Shown here piece after piece: positions 41,534 to 50,238 of a DNA stretch of 64,000 nt. The DNA lies in NCBI GenBank assembly GCA_018003015.1, contig JAGNEZ010000028.1:1-64000 (forward strand). The letters are read 5' to 3'. Under the pieces are notes generated by a model. The model was given only the letters and a program-made list of their open reading frames with translations, ran no database searches and was not told the DNA's origin. The position numbers and the translations under genes were made by a program. How positions within the stretch are numbered: position 1 is the first letter of the stretch; the number at the start of each line of letters is the position of its first letter. This DNA comes from Phycisphaerae bacterium (GTDB lineage Bacteria; Planctomycetota; Phycisphaerae; UBA1845; PWPN01).

Positions 41534-43162
41534 ATGCCGACGACGGTTGATGCTCCGAAGCGTGTGTTTCCGGAGGTGGCGGAGATCCCCGCCGACGTTC
41601 GCATGGACTTCTACGGGGCAGCTGATCGGTACCTGGTTGGCGGTGAGGTTCGGTCGTGGTCTGGGCCGCGGCAGAGGGTGCTGTCGCCGGTTTGTGTGGC
41701 CGGTTCCAGTGGTTCTCGGCCCTTTGAGTTGGGCGAGTATCCGCTGATGACCGCTGAGGCTGCCCTCGAGGTGCTGGATGCCGCCTGCCGGGCGTACGGG
41801 CAGGGTTGCGGCCGGTGGCCGACGATGTCGGTGGCTGATCGCATCCACCATTTAGAATCCTTCATTCCCCGGATGCAGGTGGTTCGCGAGCAGGTCGTGT
41901 GCCTGCTGATGTGGGAGATTGGCAAGAGCCGGGCGGACTCGTGCAAGGAGTTTGACCGAACCGTCGATTACATTCGTGACACGATCGAGGCCCTGAAGGA
42001 GCTGGATCGCAACAGTTCACGGTTTGCGGTTGAGCAGGGCTTCGTGGCCCAGATTCGCCGCAGCCCCCTGGGCGTCGTTCTGTGCATGGGGCCGCAGAAC
42101 TACCCGTTGAACGAGACCTTCACAACGCTGATTCCGGCCCTGATCATGGGCAACACGGTTATCTTCAAACCGCCCAAGTACGGCGTGCTGCTTCACGCCC
42201 CGTTACTGGAGGCGTTTGCCTGCTCGTTTCCTCCGGGTGTAGTCAACACGGTGTACGGTGATGGTCCGACGGTGGTGGGGCCGCTGATCGAGGGTGGGCG
42301 GATTGACGTGCTGGCCTTTATCGGGTCGGCCAAGGTAGCATCCCTGCTCAAGCACCAGCATCCCCGTCCGAACCGGCTGCGGTGCGTTCTGGGGCTGGAT
42401 GCCAAGAATGCGGCCGTCGTGCTGCCGGATGCCGATCTCGACCTGGCGGTTTCCGAATGCGTATTGGGTGCTTTGTCGTTCAATGGGCAGCGGTGTACGG
42501 CCATCAAGATCATCTTTGTTCACCGGAGTCTGGCGGATGAGTTTGCCCAGCGGTTTGCCCGGAAGGTTGAGCAGCTGAAGGTCGGCATGCCCTGGGACGA
42601 CGGCGTCCACATCACGCCGCTGGCCGAGCAGGGTCGCCCGGAGTGGTTCAAGGGGCTGGTCGATGAGGCCGTTGCCGCTGGGGCGAAGGTGGTCAACCGT
42701 GGTGGGGGGACGATCGACCAGACGCTGTTCTATCCGGCCGTGCTCTACCCGGCCGATCTCAAGACGCGGATCTGCCAGATCGAGCAGTTCGGTCCGGTCA
42801 CGCCAATCGTGCCCTACGACGACGAACGGGAGGTGATTGACTGGGTGGTCGCCTGTCCGTTCGGGCAGCAGGCCGCCCTGTTCGGCAGCGATCCTCGGCG
42901 GCTCAGCCGGCTCATCGATCCACTGGTCAACCAGGTCTCGCGGGTGAACATCAACAGCCAGTGCCAGCGCGGTCCGGACAAGTTTCCGTTCGTGGGCCGG
43001 AAGGACTCGGCCGAGGGCACGCTCTCGGTCAGCGATGCGCTCCGGGTTTTTTCGATTCGCAGCCTGGTGGCCGCCAAGAGCACGGAGCCGAACCAGCGGA
43101 TCGTGTCTGGGATCGTTTCGGGTCGTTGCTCGAAGTTTCTGTCGACGGATTTCATCTTCTGA
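41534..43162 (+). CDS. Aldehyde dehydrogenase, non-phosphorylating GAPDH (GapN)-like
   Basis: 542 residues, NAD(P)-dependent aldehyde dehydrogenase superfamily, preceded by ACAGGAGAGGTCCTC. An N-terminal stretch of about 40 residues is followed by the normal fold. Visible features are VLCMGPQNYPLNETFTTLIP with ALIMGNTVIFKPPKYG (cofactor site), FIGSAKVASLL, and the catalytic Cys in LSFNGQRCTAIKIIFV. The usual general-base segment LELGGKN reads LGLDAKN here: the standard Glu is replaced by Gly and an Asp follows two residues later. The best fit is the GapN-like group oxidising glyceraldehyde 3-phosphate to 3-phosphoglycerate. TATAAT at 41483-41488 suggests a promoter in the 163-base divergent gap, though its -35 is poor. 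Confidence 0.85.
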   Translation: MPTTVDAPKRVFPEVAEIPADVRMDFYGAADRYLVGGEVRSWSGPRQRVLSPVCVAGSSGSRPFELGEYPLMTAEAALEVLDAACRAYGQGCGRWPTMSVADRIHHLESFIPRMQVVREQVVCLLMWEIGKSRADSCKEFDRTVDYIRDTIEALKELDRNSSRFAVEQGFVAQIRRSPLGVVLCMGPQNYPLNETFTTLIPALIMGNTVIFKPPKYGVLLHAPLLEAFACSFPPGVVNTVYGDGPTVVGPLIEGGRIDVLAFIGSAKVASLLKHQHPRPNRLRCVLGLDAKNAAVVLPDADLDLAVSECVLGALSFNGQRCTAIKIIFVHRSLADEFAQRFARKVEQLKVGMPWDDGVHITPLAEQGRPEWFKGLVDEAVAAGAKVVNRGGGTIDQTLFYPAVLYPADLKTRICQIEQFGPVTPIVPYDDEREVIDWVVACPFGQQAALFGSDPRRLSRLIDPLVNQVSRVNINSQCQRGPDKFPFVGRKDSAEGTLSVSDALRVFSIRSLVAAKSTEPNQRIVSGIVSGRCSKFLSTDFIF

Positions 43163-43179
43163 GAACACGGGTGGGCGGG

Positions 43180-43193
43180 TATACTCGGTCGCC
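43180..43193 (+). promoter_or_regulatory. -10 box TATACT immediately before the HtrA start
   Basis: TATACT (43180-43185) ends eight bases before ATG 43194. TTCTGA (43157-43162) at exactly 17 bases spacing is a fair -35 that overlaps the end of the aldehyde dehydrogenase gene. No SD sequence is present. Suggests a leaderless HtrA mRNA. Confidence 0.5.
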
Positions 43194-44531
43194 ATGTGTA
43201 CATGGATGAATATTGTCGTGGCGCGGGTCCTGGTTCTCGCTCTGCTCGGGGGGACACCGAGCGTGATCTCGTCGTCCAATCAGCCCAGCCGGCGGACGCC
43301 GATCGTCGAGGTGTTCGAGCGGGCTCGAGACAGCGTGGTCAACATCACGGCCACGCAGATCGTCGAGATCGAGCGCCGAGTGAGCCCGCTGGAGAACTTT
43401 TTCGACCTTCCCGGATTCGGCCCGCAGAAGCAGCGCTACGAACGGACGTCGCTGGGTAGCGGCTTCATTCTGCACGCAGACGGGTACGTGGTCACCAATG
43501 CCCACGTTGTCGCCCAAGCGGCCAGGCCAAAGGTCATCTTCGCGGACCGCTCGGAGCATGAGGCGGACCTGGTCAGTATCGATGAGCGGCACGACCTGGC
43601 GGTCCTCAAGATTGACGCGAGGAGGGCCTTGCGGGCGATTGTCATGGGCCGCAGCGACGACCTCATGATTGGCGAGACGGTCATAGCCATCGGCAACCCG
43701 CTGGGCTACGAGCACACTGTGACGGCCGGCATTGTGAGTGCACTGAACCGCAAGCTCACCATCGGGGAGGATGTTCTCTCGGAGCATCTGATCCAGACGG
43801 ACGCGAGCATCAACCGGGGCAACTCCGGCGGGCCGCTGCTCAGCATTCTGGGTGAACTGATCGGCATCAATACCGCGATTCGGGGCGACGCCCAGAACAT
43901 CGGATTCGCCATTCCGGTCGACGATTTGCGGAAGCTACTGCCGGACATGCTGTCCATCGAACGGCGCAAGCGGCTGGAGACTGGCCTGCGGCTGAGTTCT
44001 CGGGGCAGGCCCAAGGTCATCGAGGCCGTTGGGCCGGCAGCGGCCGCGGGCATTGAGCCGGGCGATGAGTTGACTGCGGTAGATGGCAAGCCGATCACCA
44101 GCGACGTGGACTTTCACGTTCACATGCTGAGTGTGAGTCGAAACAACAAGGTGGATATCAAGTTGACTCGGGGCAACAAGTCCATGTCCGCCACGCTCGT
44201 ACCGAAGGCGATCCCGATTCCGGACGGCGCCGAGTTGCTGCAGCACAAGTTCGGTCTGACGGTCCGGATACTGACGCCGAAGGAAGCCAAGCAGCTGGAC
44301 GTCGACGGGCGACTGCTGATCACTCGCGTCGAGCGTGACAGTCCGGCGGGTCGGGCCGGCTTCGTTCCCGGCCTGATCATCTTTCAGATCGGTAACGACT
44401 TCCCGAGCGATCTGGAAGACGTCGGCCTGCTCCTCGAACAAGTCAGGCCGGGCGAGAAGCTCCTGTTCAAGGTGTACGAGGTGCAGCAGATGTTCCTGCG
44501 GGTGCTGGCGGGGGCTCTCATTGCGAGATAA
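43194..44531 (+). CDS. HtrA/DegP-type serine protease with two PDZ domains
   Basis: 445 residues. A signal peptide (IVVARVLVLALLGGTPSVIS) is followed by a trypsin-like domain (about 30-255) with the full triad: His in YVVTNAHVVAQ, Asp in DERHDLAVLKID and Ser in NRGNSGGPLLS. LGSGFILHADG and GNPLGYEHTVTAGIVSALNR are typical HtrA. Two PDZ domains follow (about 265-345, VIEAVGPAAAAGIEPGDELT; about 355-440, ITRVERDSPAGRAGFVPGLI). Role: quality control of envelope proteins. An internal ATG at 43206 is an alternative start. The long internal linker seen in some HtrA LA loops (SPLENFFDLPGFGPQKQR) matches DegP-like Q-linker regions. Confidence 0.94.
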   Translation: MCTWMNIVVARVLVLALLGGTPSVISSSNQPSRRTPIVEVFERARDSVVNITATQIVEIERRVSPLENFFDLPGFGPQKQRYERTSLGSGFILHADGYVVTNAHVVAQAARPKVIFADRSEHEADLVSIDERHDLAVLKIDARRALRAIVMGRSDDLMIGETVIAIGNPLGYEHTVTAGIVSALNRKLTIGEDVLSEHLIQTDASINRGNSGGPLLSILGELIGINTAIRGDAQNIGFAIPVDDLRKLLPDMLSIERRKRLETGLRLSSRGRPKVIEAVGPAAAAGIEPGDELTAVDGKPITSDVDFHVHMLSVSRNNKVDIKLTRGNKSMSATLVPKAIPIPDGAELLQHKFGLTVRILTPKEAKQLDVDGRLLITRVERDSPAGRAGFVPGLIIFQIGNDFPSDLEDVGLLLEQVRPGEKLLFKVYEVQQMFLRVLAGALIAR

Positions 44532-44573
44532 GCCCGAGGGTAGGGATTAGCGGTCAGCGATGAGCGGTTGGCC

Positions 44574-45773
44574 ATGCGTGTTGTCATTGCTCCGGACAAG
44601 TTCAAGGAGGCTCTATCGGCCGGGGAAGTTTGTGCGGCCATTGCCCGGGGCGTACAGCGGGTGGTGCCGGATGCGGAGATTGACCTGGTGCCCATGGCCG
44701 ACGGCGGCGAAGGCACGGTCGAGGCGTTGGTCGCGGCTACGGGTGGGACACGTCAGGTGGCGTCCGTGGCGGGGCCACTGGGCGATCCGGTCCAGGCGGT
44801 GTGGGGTATGCTCGGCGGACCCAGCCGGACGGTGGTCATGGAGATGGCCGCCGCGACGGGGCTGGCACTCGTGCCGCCCGGGAAGCGTGACCCGTTGCTG
44901 ACCAGCACATACGGCACCGGCCAACTTGTGATGGCCGCTCTCGACGCCGGTGCCCGGCGGATCCTGATCGGGATTGGCGGGAGCGCGACCAATGACGGCG
45001 GAACCGGTGCCGCCCAGGCGATTGGCGTACGGTTTTTCGGCACCGGAATGCTGTTGTCCGCGCACGAGTGCGGTTGTGGCGACGCGGCGGAGTCCTGCGG
45101 TGCCGGCTCTGCTGCGATGGTTCTTCCTCTTCGGCTGAGCGGTGGCCGGCTGAACGAGATCACCCGCATCGACCTTGCCGCTCGCGATCCGCGAATCGCG
45201 ACGACCGAGATCCTGGTTGCCTGCGATGTTGACAATCCCCTGTGTGGACCGCGCGGGGCGTCGGCCATCTATGGCCCGCAAAAGGGCGCGACGCCGGAGC
45301 AGGTGCGGATACTGGACCGCAATCTCGGTCACTTGGCGGGGCTCATCCAGCGAGACCTCGGCCTCGATGTGGCCGATCTGCCCGGTGCCGGAGCGGCCGG
45401 CGGGCTTGGGGCCGGACTGGTCGCGTTCTTCGGTGCCCGGCTGGAATCGGGCGTGCAGATCGTCATGGATGCCGTACGGTTGGCGGATCGCGTGGGCCGG
45501 GCCGATCTGGTCATCACCGGCGAGGGGCGGATCGACCGGCAATCGATGATGGGCAAGGTGATCGCCGGCGTTGGACGGACCGCGAAGGCGGCGGGGGTCC
45601 CGTGTCTCGCCCTGGTCGGCGGTGTGGGCGACGGCGCGGGCGCGGCGCTCGAGGTTTTGGAGAGCTATCACCCGATCAATCCGCCGGGCACGCCGTTGTC
45701 GGAGGCTCTTCCCCGGACGGCCGGGGCGCTGGAGCAGACGATGGTGAAAGTGATGGCCGGGCGAGTGAGATAG
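44574..45773 (+). CDS. Glycerate kinase (GlxK/GarK family)
   Basis: 399 residues. MRVVIAPDKFKEALSAGEVC at the start, MADGGEGTVEALVAATGG, TYGTGQLVMAALDAGARRIL, IGIGGSATNDGGTGAAQAIG, the P-site VACDVDNPLCGPRGASAIYG and ITGEGRIDRQSMMGKVIAGV are all hallmarks of the GlxK family. It phosphorylates glycerate, usually to 2-phosphoglycerate. An in-frame TTG at 44568 is possible but ATG 44574 starts exactly at the family N-terminus. There is a Cys-rich insertion near 163-185 (ECGCGDAAESCGAGSAAM) not usual in the family. It lies 42 bases after the HtrA gene, so cotranscription is likely. Confidence 0.94.
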   Translation: MRVVIAPDKFKEALSAGEVCAAIARGVQRVVPDAEIDLVPMADGGEGTVEALVAATGGTRQVASVAGPLGDPVQAVWGMLGGPSRTVVMEMAAATGLALVPPGKRDPLLTSTYGTGQLVMAALDAGARRILIGIGGSATNDGGTGAAQAIGVRFFGTGMLLSAHECGCGDAAESCGAGSAAMVLPLRLSGGRLNEITRIDLAARDPRIATTEILVACDVDNPLCGPRGASAIYGPQKGATPEQVRILDRNLGHLAGLIQRDLGLDVADLPGAGAAGGLGAGLVAFFGARLESGVQIVMDAVRLADRVGRADLVITGEGRIDRQSMMGKVIAGVGRTAKAAGVPCLALVGGVGDGAGAALEVLESYHPINPPGTPLSEALPRTAGALEQTMVKVMAGRVR

Positions 45774-46095
45774 CCTTTATCGCCCTGCCTGGTGGGAGCT
45801 ACGTGGGGAGTATTCTGACCGTCTGGAAGTGATGTCCAACCTCGACCTGATCGAGTACTGGCCAGCTGCAGGAAGCGAGTTCACGATTCGGATTCGCAGA
45901 TGGGAGATCTGCATCTACAGTTGCCTCGATGAAACTGGAGACGATCGCTCCGCTCGGCTGTGGGTCGAGAAGGTCGGACCGCGTTCGGGTGGCCAGCCGA
46001 GTTGAGGCGTCGGCTGACCGACCGCGGTACGATAGCCTGCCGGAGGGCAGTGTGGGCGATCGCGGCAGGTCATCAAGATGAAGGGAGGTTTGGTC
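45774..46095 (+). other. Intergenic region, no gene seen
   Basis: 322 bases between the glycerate kinase and fucose-isomerase-like genes. No convincing gene on either strand. GGGAGGTTTGGTC at its end is the ribosome binding site that selects the ATG at 46096 over an ATG at 46078. Confidence 0.45.
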
Positions 46096-47589
46096 ATGCA
46101 GGAGACGCACGATCACCGGGGCGATGCTCATTCGGTTACTCGTCGCCGCTTCATCCTGGGTGCTTGCGGTGCGGCCTGCGGCTGTTCCCTCGCGGGTTGT
46201 GCGAGCGCGGGATTGGCCGGGAGTGGGTGGCTGGTTTCGGCGAGCGGTTTCAAGGAGCGACGGATCAAGCCGTGTGGGCCGGGTTCCAAGTACGTTCCCA
46301 AGCTCGCGGTCGCCTTCGTTCGGCGGAAGGAGGATTACGGCATCCGCTGGCCGGGAGCCATCTATGATGGCCAGGCCGCGCTGTTGCACTACCGCGGTCA
46401 GATCGAATCGACTGCCAGGCAACTGGGCATGGCTGCCACGCTCCGGCCGGAGCCGATCTATTCGCCTGCGGAGGCGGATGGGTGGCTCGCCCAGAGCAAG
46501 GCCGCCGAGGCGGACGGGCTGCTTGTTGTTCTTCTGGACCGGCAGGCGCACGCCTGGCCGACGGCCGTGAAGGCGGCGGACACCGGCCTGCTCACGGTGG
46601 TGTTCGCACCGATTGGGGCGGCCTTCACGATCAATACCGCCCCGCTGGCCAGGCGACAGGGCTGCCACATCTGCTCGGGGGATGATTTCGCTGAGGTCGC
46701 TTATGCGATGAAGATGGTGCGGGCGGCGGCCAAGCTCCGGGAGATGCGCTACATTGTGCTGGCCGGCAGCAAGCGGCGCGATGAGGCGATGAAGCATTTT
46801 GGCACCAAGCTTCGCTATCTGCCGGCCGGCGAGTTTCTGGACGAATACAACCGCACCTTGGAGACGGACGAGGTCCGGGGTATTGCCGAGGATTATCTGG
46901 GTCATGCGACCAAGCTGGCGGGTCCGACTCGTCAGGACGTGCTCAACGGGGTCAGGAGTTATGTTGTTGCCCGCACGATCCTCGAGCGCGAGGAAGGTGA
47001 CGCGATCACCATGGATTGCCTGGGAGCCCTGGGTAAGAGCAAGGTCAGCCTGCCGTGTATTGCCTGGTCGCGGATGAACGATCACGGCATCCCGGCCGCC
47101 TGCGAGGCCGATCTCGGTGCCTGCCTGACGCATGCCCTGGTGCAGCAGCTCTTTGATCGGCCGGGTTTCCAGCAGGACCCGGTGCCGGATACGGGCAGGC
47201 AGCTACTCATTGGGGCTCACTGTTCATGCCCGACGCGGATGAAGGGTTTTGACGAGCCGGCCGAGCCGTTCTACCTCTCGTTCCATCACGGCAAGCGTGA
47301 CGCGGTTCCGCGAACGACGTGGAGACCGGGCGAGCGGGTGACGGTCGTGGACATTGAACCGAGCGTGGCGGGCACCGGCCCGCGGATGATCATTGGCAGT
47401 GGCGAGGTCGTCGACAACATTGCGGTCCCGCCAGCGGGCGGTTGCGTAGTCTCGGTCAGCGTCAAGCTCGATGGTTCGCCAGACTTGCTGGACTACCCAG
47501 GTTTCCACCAGCTTTTCTTTTATGGCGACTACAAGAAGCAGTTGCAGGGATTCTGCAATCTGGCGCGGGTAGCACCAGTGGTTGCGTGA
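46096..47589 (+). CDS. Exported L-fucose isomerase-like protein
   Basis: 497 residues from ATG 46096, seven bases after GGGAGG. The N-terminus carries a twin-arginine signal (VTRRRFILGACGAACGCSLA) that runs into a possible lipobox (SLAGC), suggesting a TAT-exported, perhaps lipid-anchored protein. The mature part resembles the fucose/arabinose isomerase fold. The C-terminal half is clearest: DAITMDCLGALGKSKVSLPC, ACEADLGACLTHALVQQLFD, QDPVPDTGRQLLIGAHCSCP and FDEPAEPFYLSFHH. In true isomerases two acidic residues and a His bind Mn2+. Equivalents may be Asp in ITMDCLG, Glu in ACEADL and His in IGAHCSC. Sugar isomerases are normally cytoplasmic, so export is odd. Confidence 0.82.
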   Translation: MQETHDHRGDAHSVTRRRFILGACGAACGCSLAGCASAGLAGSGWLVSASGFKERRIKPCGPGSKYVPKLAVAFVRRKEDYGIRWPGAIYDGQAALLHYRGQIESTARQLGMAATLRPEPIYSPAEADGWLAQSKAAEADGLLVVLLDRQAHAWPTAVKAADTGLLTVVFAPIGAAFTINTAPLARRQGCHICSGDDFAEVAYAMKMVRAAAKLREMRYIVLAGSKRRDEAMKHFGTKLRYLPAGEFLDEYNRTLETDEVRGIAEDYLGHATKLAGPTRQDVLNGVRSYVVARTILEREEGDAITMDCLGALGKSKVSLPCIAWSRMNDHGIPAACEADLGACLTHALVQQLFDRPGFQQDPVPDTGRQLLIGAHCSCPTRMKGFDEPAEPFYLSFHHGKRDAVPRTTWRPGERVTVVDIEPSVAGTGPRMIIGSGEVVDNIAVPPAGGCVVSVSVKLDGSPDLLDYPGFHQLFFYGDYKKQLQGFCNLARVAPVVA

Positions 47590-48044
47590 AGGCCGTGGGC
47601 AGCTACAAGCTGTTGACTTTCAGCCGCGGGCCAGGCGTCGGGCTTGGACCGTATCGGGGTTCTGGGGTGGTTTCATTTTGAGGTGGTCGTGCAGGCTTGA
47701 TTCGGGCATCCGTCATGATCGTCGTTCTCGCTTGCTGCCTGGGCATGTGACGTCACCGAAGTGGCGGGCATGTGCGGAGGGGCGGGGCTGTGGTGACTGC
47801 CTGTCGACGGGCGGGTTCATCGGTTTTCATCACATCGAGGCAGGGGTGGGGTTCTCCGTTGTCCGCCTGTCTTTGCTGCGGCGCGCGGTGTCCGATTCGA
47901 GGTTCTTTCCGGTGGAGGCAGGCTGGTCGATGGAGTGGTCAGGGGGGGAGGGTTTTGCTACAATGCTGTTCAGGTTTGGGGCGAGCACCTCGGCTCGTAG
48001 GTAGCCTGTACACTGCAGCCGTTTTCTGGGGAGAGGAGGATGGC
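47590..48044 (+). other. Intergenic region with a promoter near its end
   Basis: 455 bases between the fucose-isomerase-like and PEP-CTERM genes. Nothing protein-like. A promoter pair lies at 47936-47964. The G-rich run at 47941-47952 sits in its spacer. Confidence 0.45.
47936..47964 (+). promoter_or_regulatory. Sigma-70-type promoter for the PEP-CTERM gene
   Basis: TGGTCA (47936-47941), 17-base spacer, TACAAT (47959-47964). Leader to ATG 48045 would be about 75 bases and ends in a strong ribosome binding site. Confidence 0.5.
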
Positions 48045-48848
48045 ATGAGGACAGGGTCTGTCGCGTTGGCGGTCGCGGTCACCGCCGTATCGGTTGCAGT
48101 GGTCCAGGCAAGTGAGTTGTATGCCGTCAGCAAGTTTGCGGGTCCGGGGCTGGTCTACCGGTTGGACCCGGTGACAGGGGCGAGCAGCCTGGTTGGTCCG
48201 ACCGGCTATGATTACGCTGGCGATCTGGCCAGTGATACCCGGCCGGGCTCGTACCGTATCTGGGCGCCGGACGTCACCACGAACACGCTGCTCATCATTG
48301 ACCCGATCACCGGGTCAGCCACGGCCGTCGCGCCTTTCTCCAGCAGCGATAAGATCGTTTCGCTGGCTTTCGACCCGGTTGCGGGCAAGCTCTATGGTAC
48401 CAGCGCTCGCGGCTTTGGGGCGGCCGGCGATCAGCTCTACGAGATCGATCCCGACACTGGTGGGGCGGCGCTCGTTGGGGCGCTCGGCGTCAACAACGTT
48501 TACGCCCTGGCCTTCAATGCCGGCACGCTTTTCGGCGTCAGCGAGGATCGCCGGGCCCTGTATCAGATCAACACCACGACGGGGTTTGCGACCCTGTGTG
48601 CCTCTATAGCCCTCGAGCATGTCTACGACATCGCCACCCGGCCGGAAGACAACGTTACCTTTGCCGTCGATTCGGGAACCAACACGCTGTATACGCTCGA
48701 CTTGAGCAGTGGGGTGGCCGTGTCCGTTGGCTCCTACGCGGTCAGCAACCTGGTCGGCCTGGCTTTCACTTCGGCGCCCGAGCCTGCCACGGTGGCCCTG
48801 CTGGTTCTGGGTGGCCTCGGCGTTCTGGGCCGTTTCCGCCGCCGGTAA
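48045..48848 (+). CDS. PEP-CTERM-sorted propeller-like surface protein
   Basis: 267 residues from ATG 48045 behind GGGGAGAGGAGGATGGC. Signal peptide (VALAVAVTAVSVAVVQAS), then WD40/YVTN-like repeats (LVYRLDPVTGASSLVG, LLIIDPITGSATAVA, LYEIDPDTGGAALVG, LYQINTTTGFATLCA, LYTLDLSSGVAVSVG). The C-terminus is a PEP-CTERM sorting signal: the PEP motif in SAPEPATVALLV, a hydrophobic helix and the terminal RFRRR. Exosortase would process it and link export to exopolysaccharide. No exosortase gene lies in the window, but the UDP-glucose dehydrogenase/WecA polysaccharide genes 3-6 kb away fit. Confidence 0.9.
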   Translation: MRTGSVALAVAVTAVSVAVVQASELYAVSKFAGPGLVYRLDPVTGASSLVGPTGYDYAGDLASDTRPGSYRIWAPDVTTNTLLIIDPITGSATAVAPFSSSDKIVSLAFDPVAGKLYGTSARGFGAAGDQLYEIDPDTGGAALVGALGVNNVYALAFNAGTLFGVSEDRRALYQINTTTGFATLCASIALEHVYDIATRPEDNVTFAVDSGTNTLYTLDLSSGVAVSVGSYAVSNLVGLAFTSAPEPATVALLVLGGLGVLGRFRRR

Positions 48849-49053
48849 GGGCCTATCCCAGTAGATTCCATAAAACCGGAGAGCTGCTTGAGTCAGCACT
48901 GGCGAGACGCTGGTTCCACGCCTCCAGAGATCGACTTCCAGTAGTCGGTGAAGGGCGGCTTGGGGCGAGCAGCGGCCGCTTGTGGTTTGGTTCGACCTGT
49001 GGGTGGCCCACCTCAAGCCTGGCGAGGGTGTTTGTCCGGGCCGGGCCAGGAGG

Positions 49054-50181
49054 TCAAGGCGTGGCCGGTACGATGCCCGCGCTCTCCAGCTCCCGCAGGA
49101 TTGCGTTCGTGTAGGCCATCGCGCCCTTGTAGTTTGGGTGTCCCATCGAGGTGTAGTAGCACTTGGGTGATGGGCTTGCGCCGGGGTTGGACATGCAGGT
49201 ATTGATCCGCGAGAGGAAGAGGGGGTCTTCCGGGATCCACTCCATTCTCATGAAGAAGAACAAGCCCAGCGGATCGAGGTTGGTCAATCCCCACAGCCAG
49301 GGATCGTCGGTGAACAAGGCGTGTTCCGGTCCGAAATTGGGATCGGCGAAGAGCGTGCGGGGGGCGGCCACCTCGGTGGTGTTGAGCCTATCGACGGCCT
49401 CGCGCAGACTGCTCCGGGCGGTCTGATTGAAGGTTTGGCAGTGGCTGGCCGCGATCGAGAGCCACTGGGACAGGCCTCTCTCGGCCGACAGGCTGGCCCA
49501 GTACAATCGCTCGTCGATTCCGGGGGGGATGTGGCTGTATTGGCTGACGATGGGGTAGTAGCCGGTGACCACGATGTGAGCCTGGGGCATGACCGTTCGG
49601 ATTCTGCTCAGCAGAGTGACCATCTCGTCGCGGCAGAACCGTCGGGTCAGATCGGCCAACTCCTCGTCCGTTTTGTCCGGTGAGATGATCGTGGTCACGC
49701 CGACGTCGTTGATGCAGGCGGTGAGCAGGACGAGATCAATAAGTTCTGGCAGGGTGACCAGGTCGATCTGGCGGTGGATTGAGGTGGGGATGGCCGGCGA
49801 TTCCGCGAAGCAGCCGGAGTCGCATTGTTCCTCGCCCGCGCGTCGGAGGATTGTGGCCGCGGAGGCCGCCTGGCGTTGATGGATCACAGGACGGCCGGTA
49901 CGGCGCTGGATCTCGGCGGCCACCTGGTTGGCAAACTTGGTTTGTTGGGGCAGGCCGTTGCCGGCGGCGACCGACTCGCCGAGGGTGACCAGGTAGAACG
50001 GCTCTGCGTCCGGTGACACCTCTTCGATGGGTCGGAACGCGAGAACCAGGGGGAGGGCATCGGAGATCAAGGATCCGGGATTGCCGGGGAAGCAGCCCGA
50101 CAGCCCGAGAGCGCAGAGGCTGGCTGTGGCCACAAGGACCGGGATCGCTTGAGCTCCGGGATGACGGCTGGCGGTCGGCAC
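49054..50181 (-). CDS. SGNH-hydrolase-like lipoprotein with GES in place of GDS
   Basis: 375 residues. The signal (VLVATASLCALGLSGC) ends in a lipobox with Cys near 30. SGNH layout: block I reads YLVTLGESVAAGNGLPQQ, with Glu instead of Asp before the nucleophilic Ser. Block III is LLTACINDVG, with Asn-Asp conserved. Block V reads YYTSMGHPNYKGAMAYTN with His but no obvious Asp three residues before it. Four or more Cys in pairs (EEQCDSGCF, INTCMSN, SPKCYY) suggest disulphides and an extracytoplasmic site. Likely an esterase acting on a lipid or glycan ester. The active site needs checking because two canonical acidic residues are changed. Confidence 0.82.
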   Translation of the reverse strand: MPTASRHPGAQAIPVLVATASLCALGLSGCFPGNPGSLISDALPLVLAFRPIEEVSPDAEPFYLVTLGESVAAGNGLPQQTKFANQVAAEIQRRTGRPVIHQRQAASAATILRRAGEEQCDSGCFAESPAIPTSIHRQIDLVTLPELIDLVLLTACINDVGVTTIISPDKTDEELADLTRRFCRDEMVTLLSRIRTVMPQAHIVVTGYYPIVSQYSHIPPGIDERLYWASLSAERGLSQWLSIAASHCQTFNQTARSSLREAVDRLNTTEVAAPRTLFADPNFGPEHALFTDDPWLWGLTNLDPLGLFFFMRMEWIPEDPLFLSRINTCMSNPGASPSPKCYYTSMGHPNYKGAMAYTNAILRELESAGIVPATP

Positions 50182-50238
50182 GTTCGTTTACCAGACGCAG
50201 GATGCTGACGGAGAAACGTCCTCGCCGCAGAGACACTC

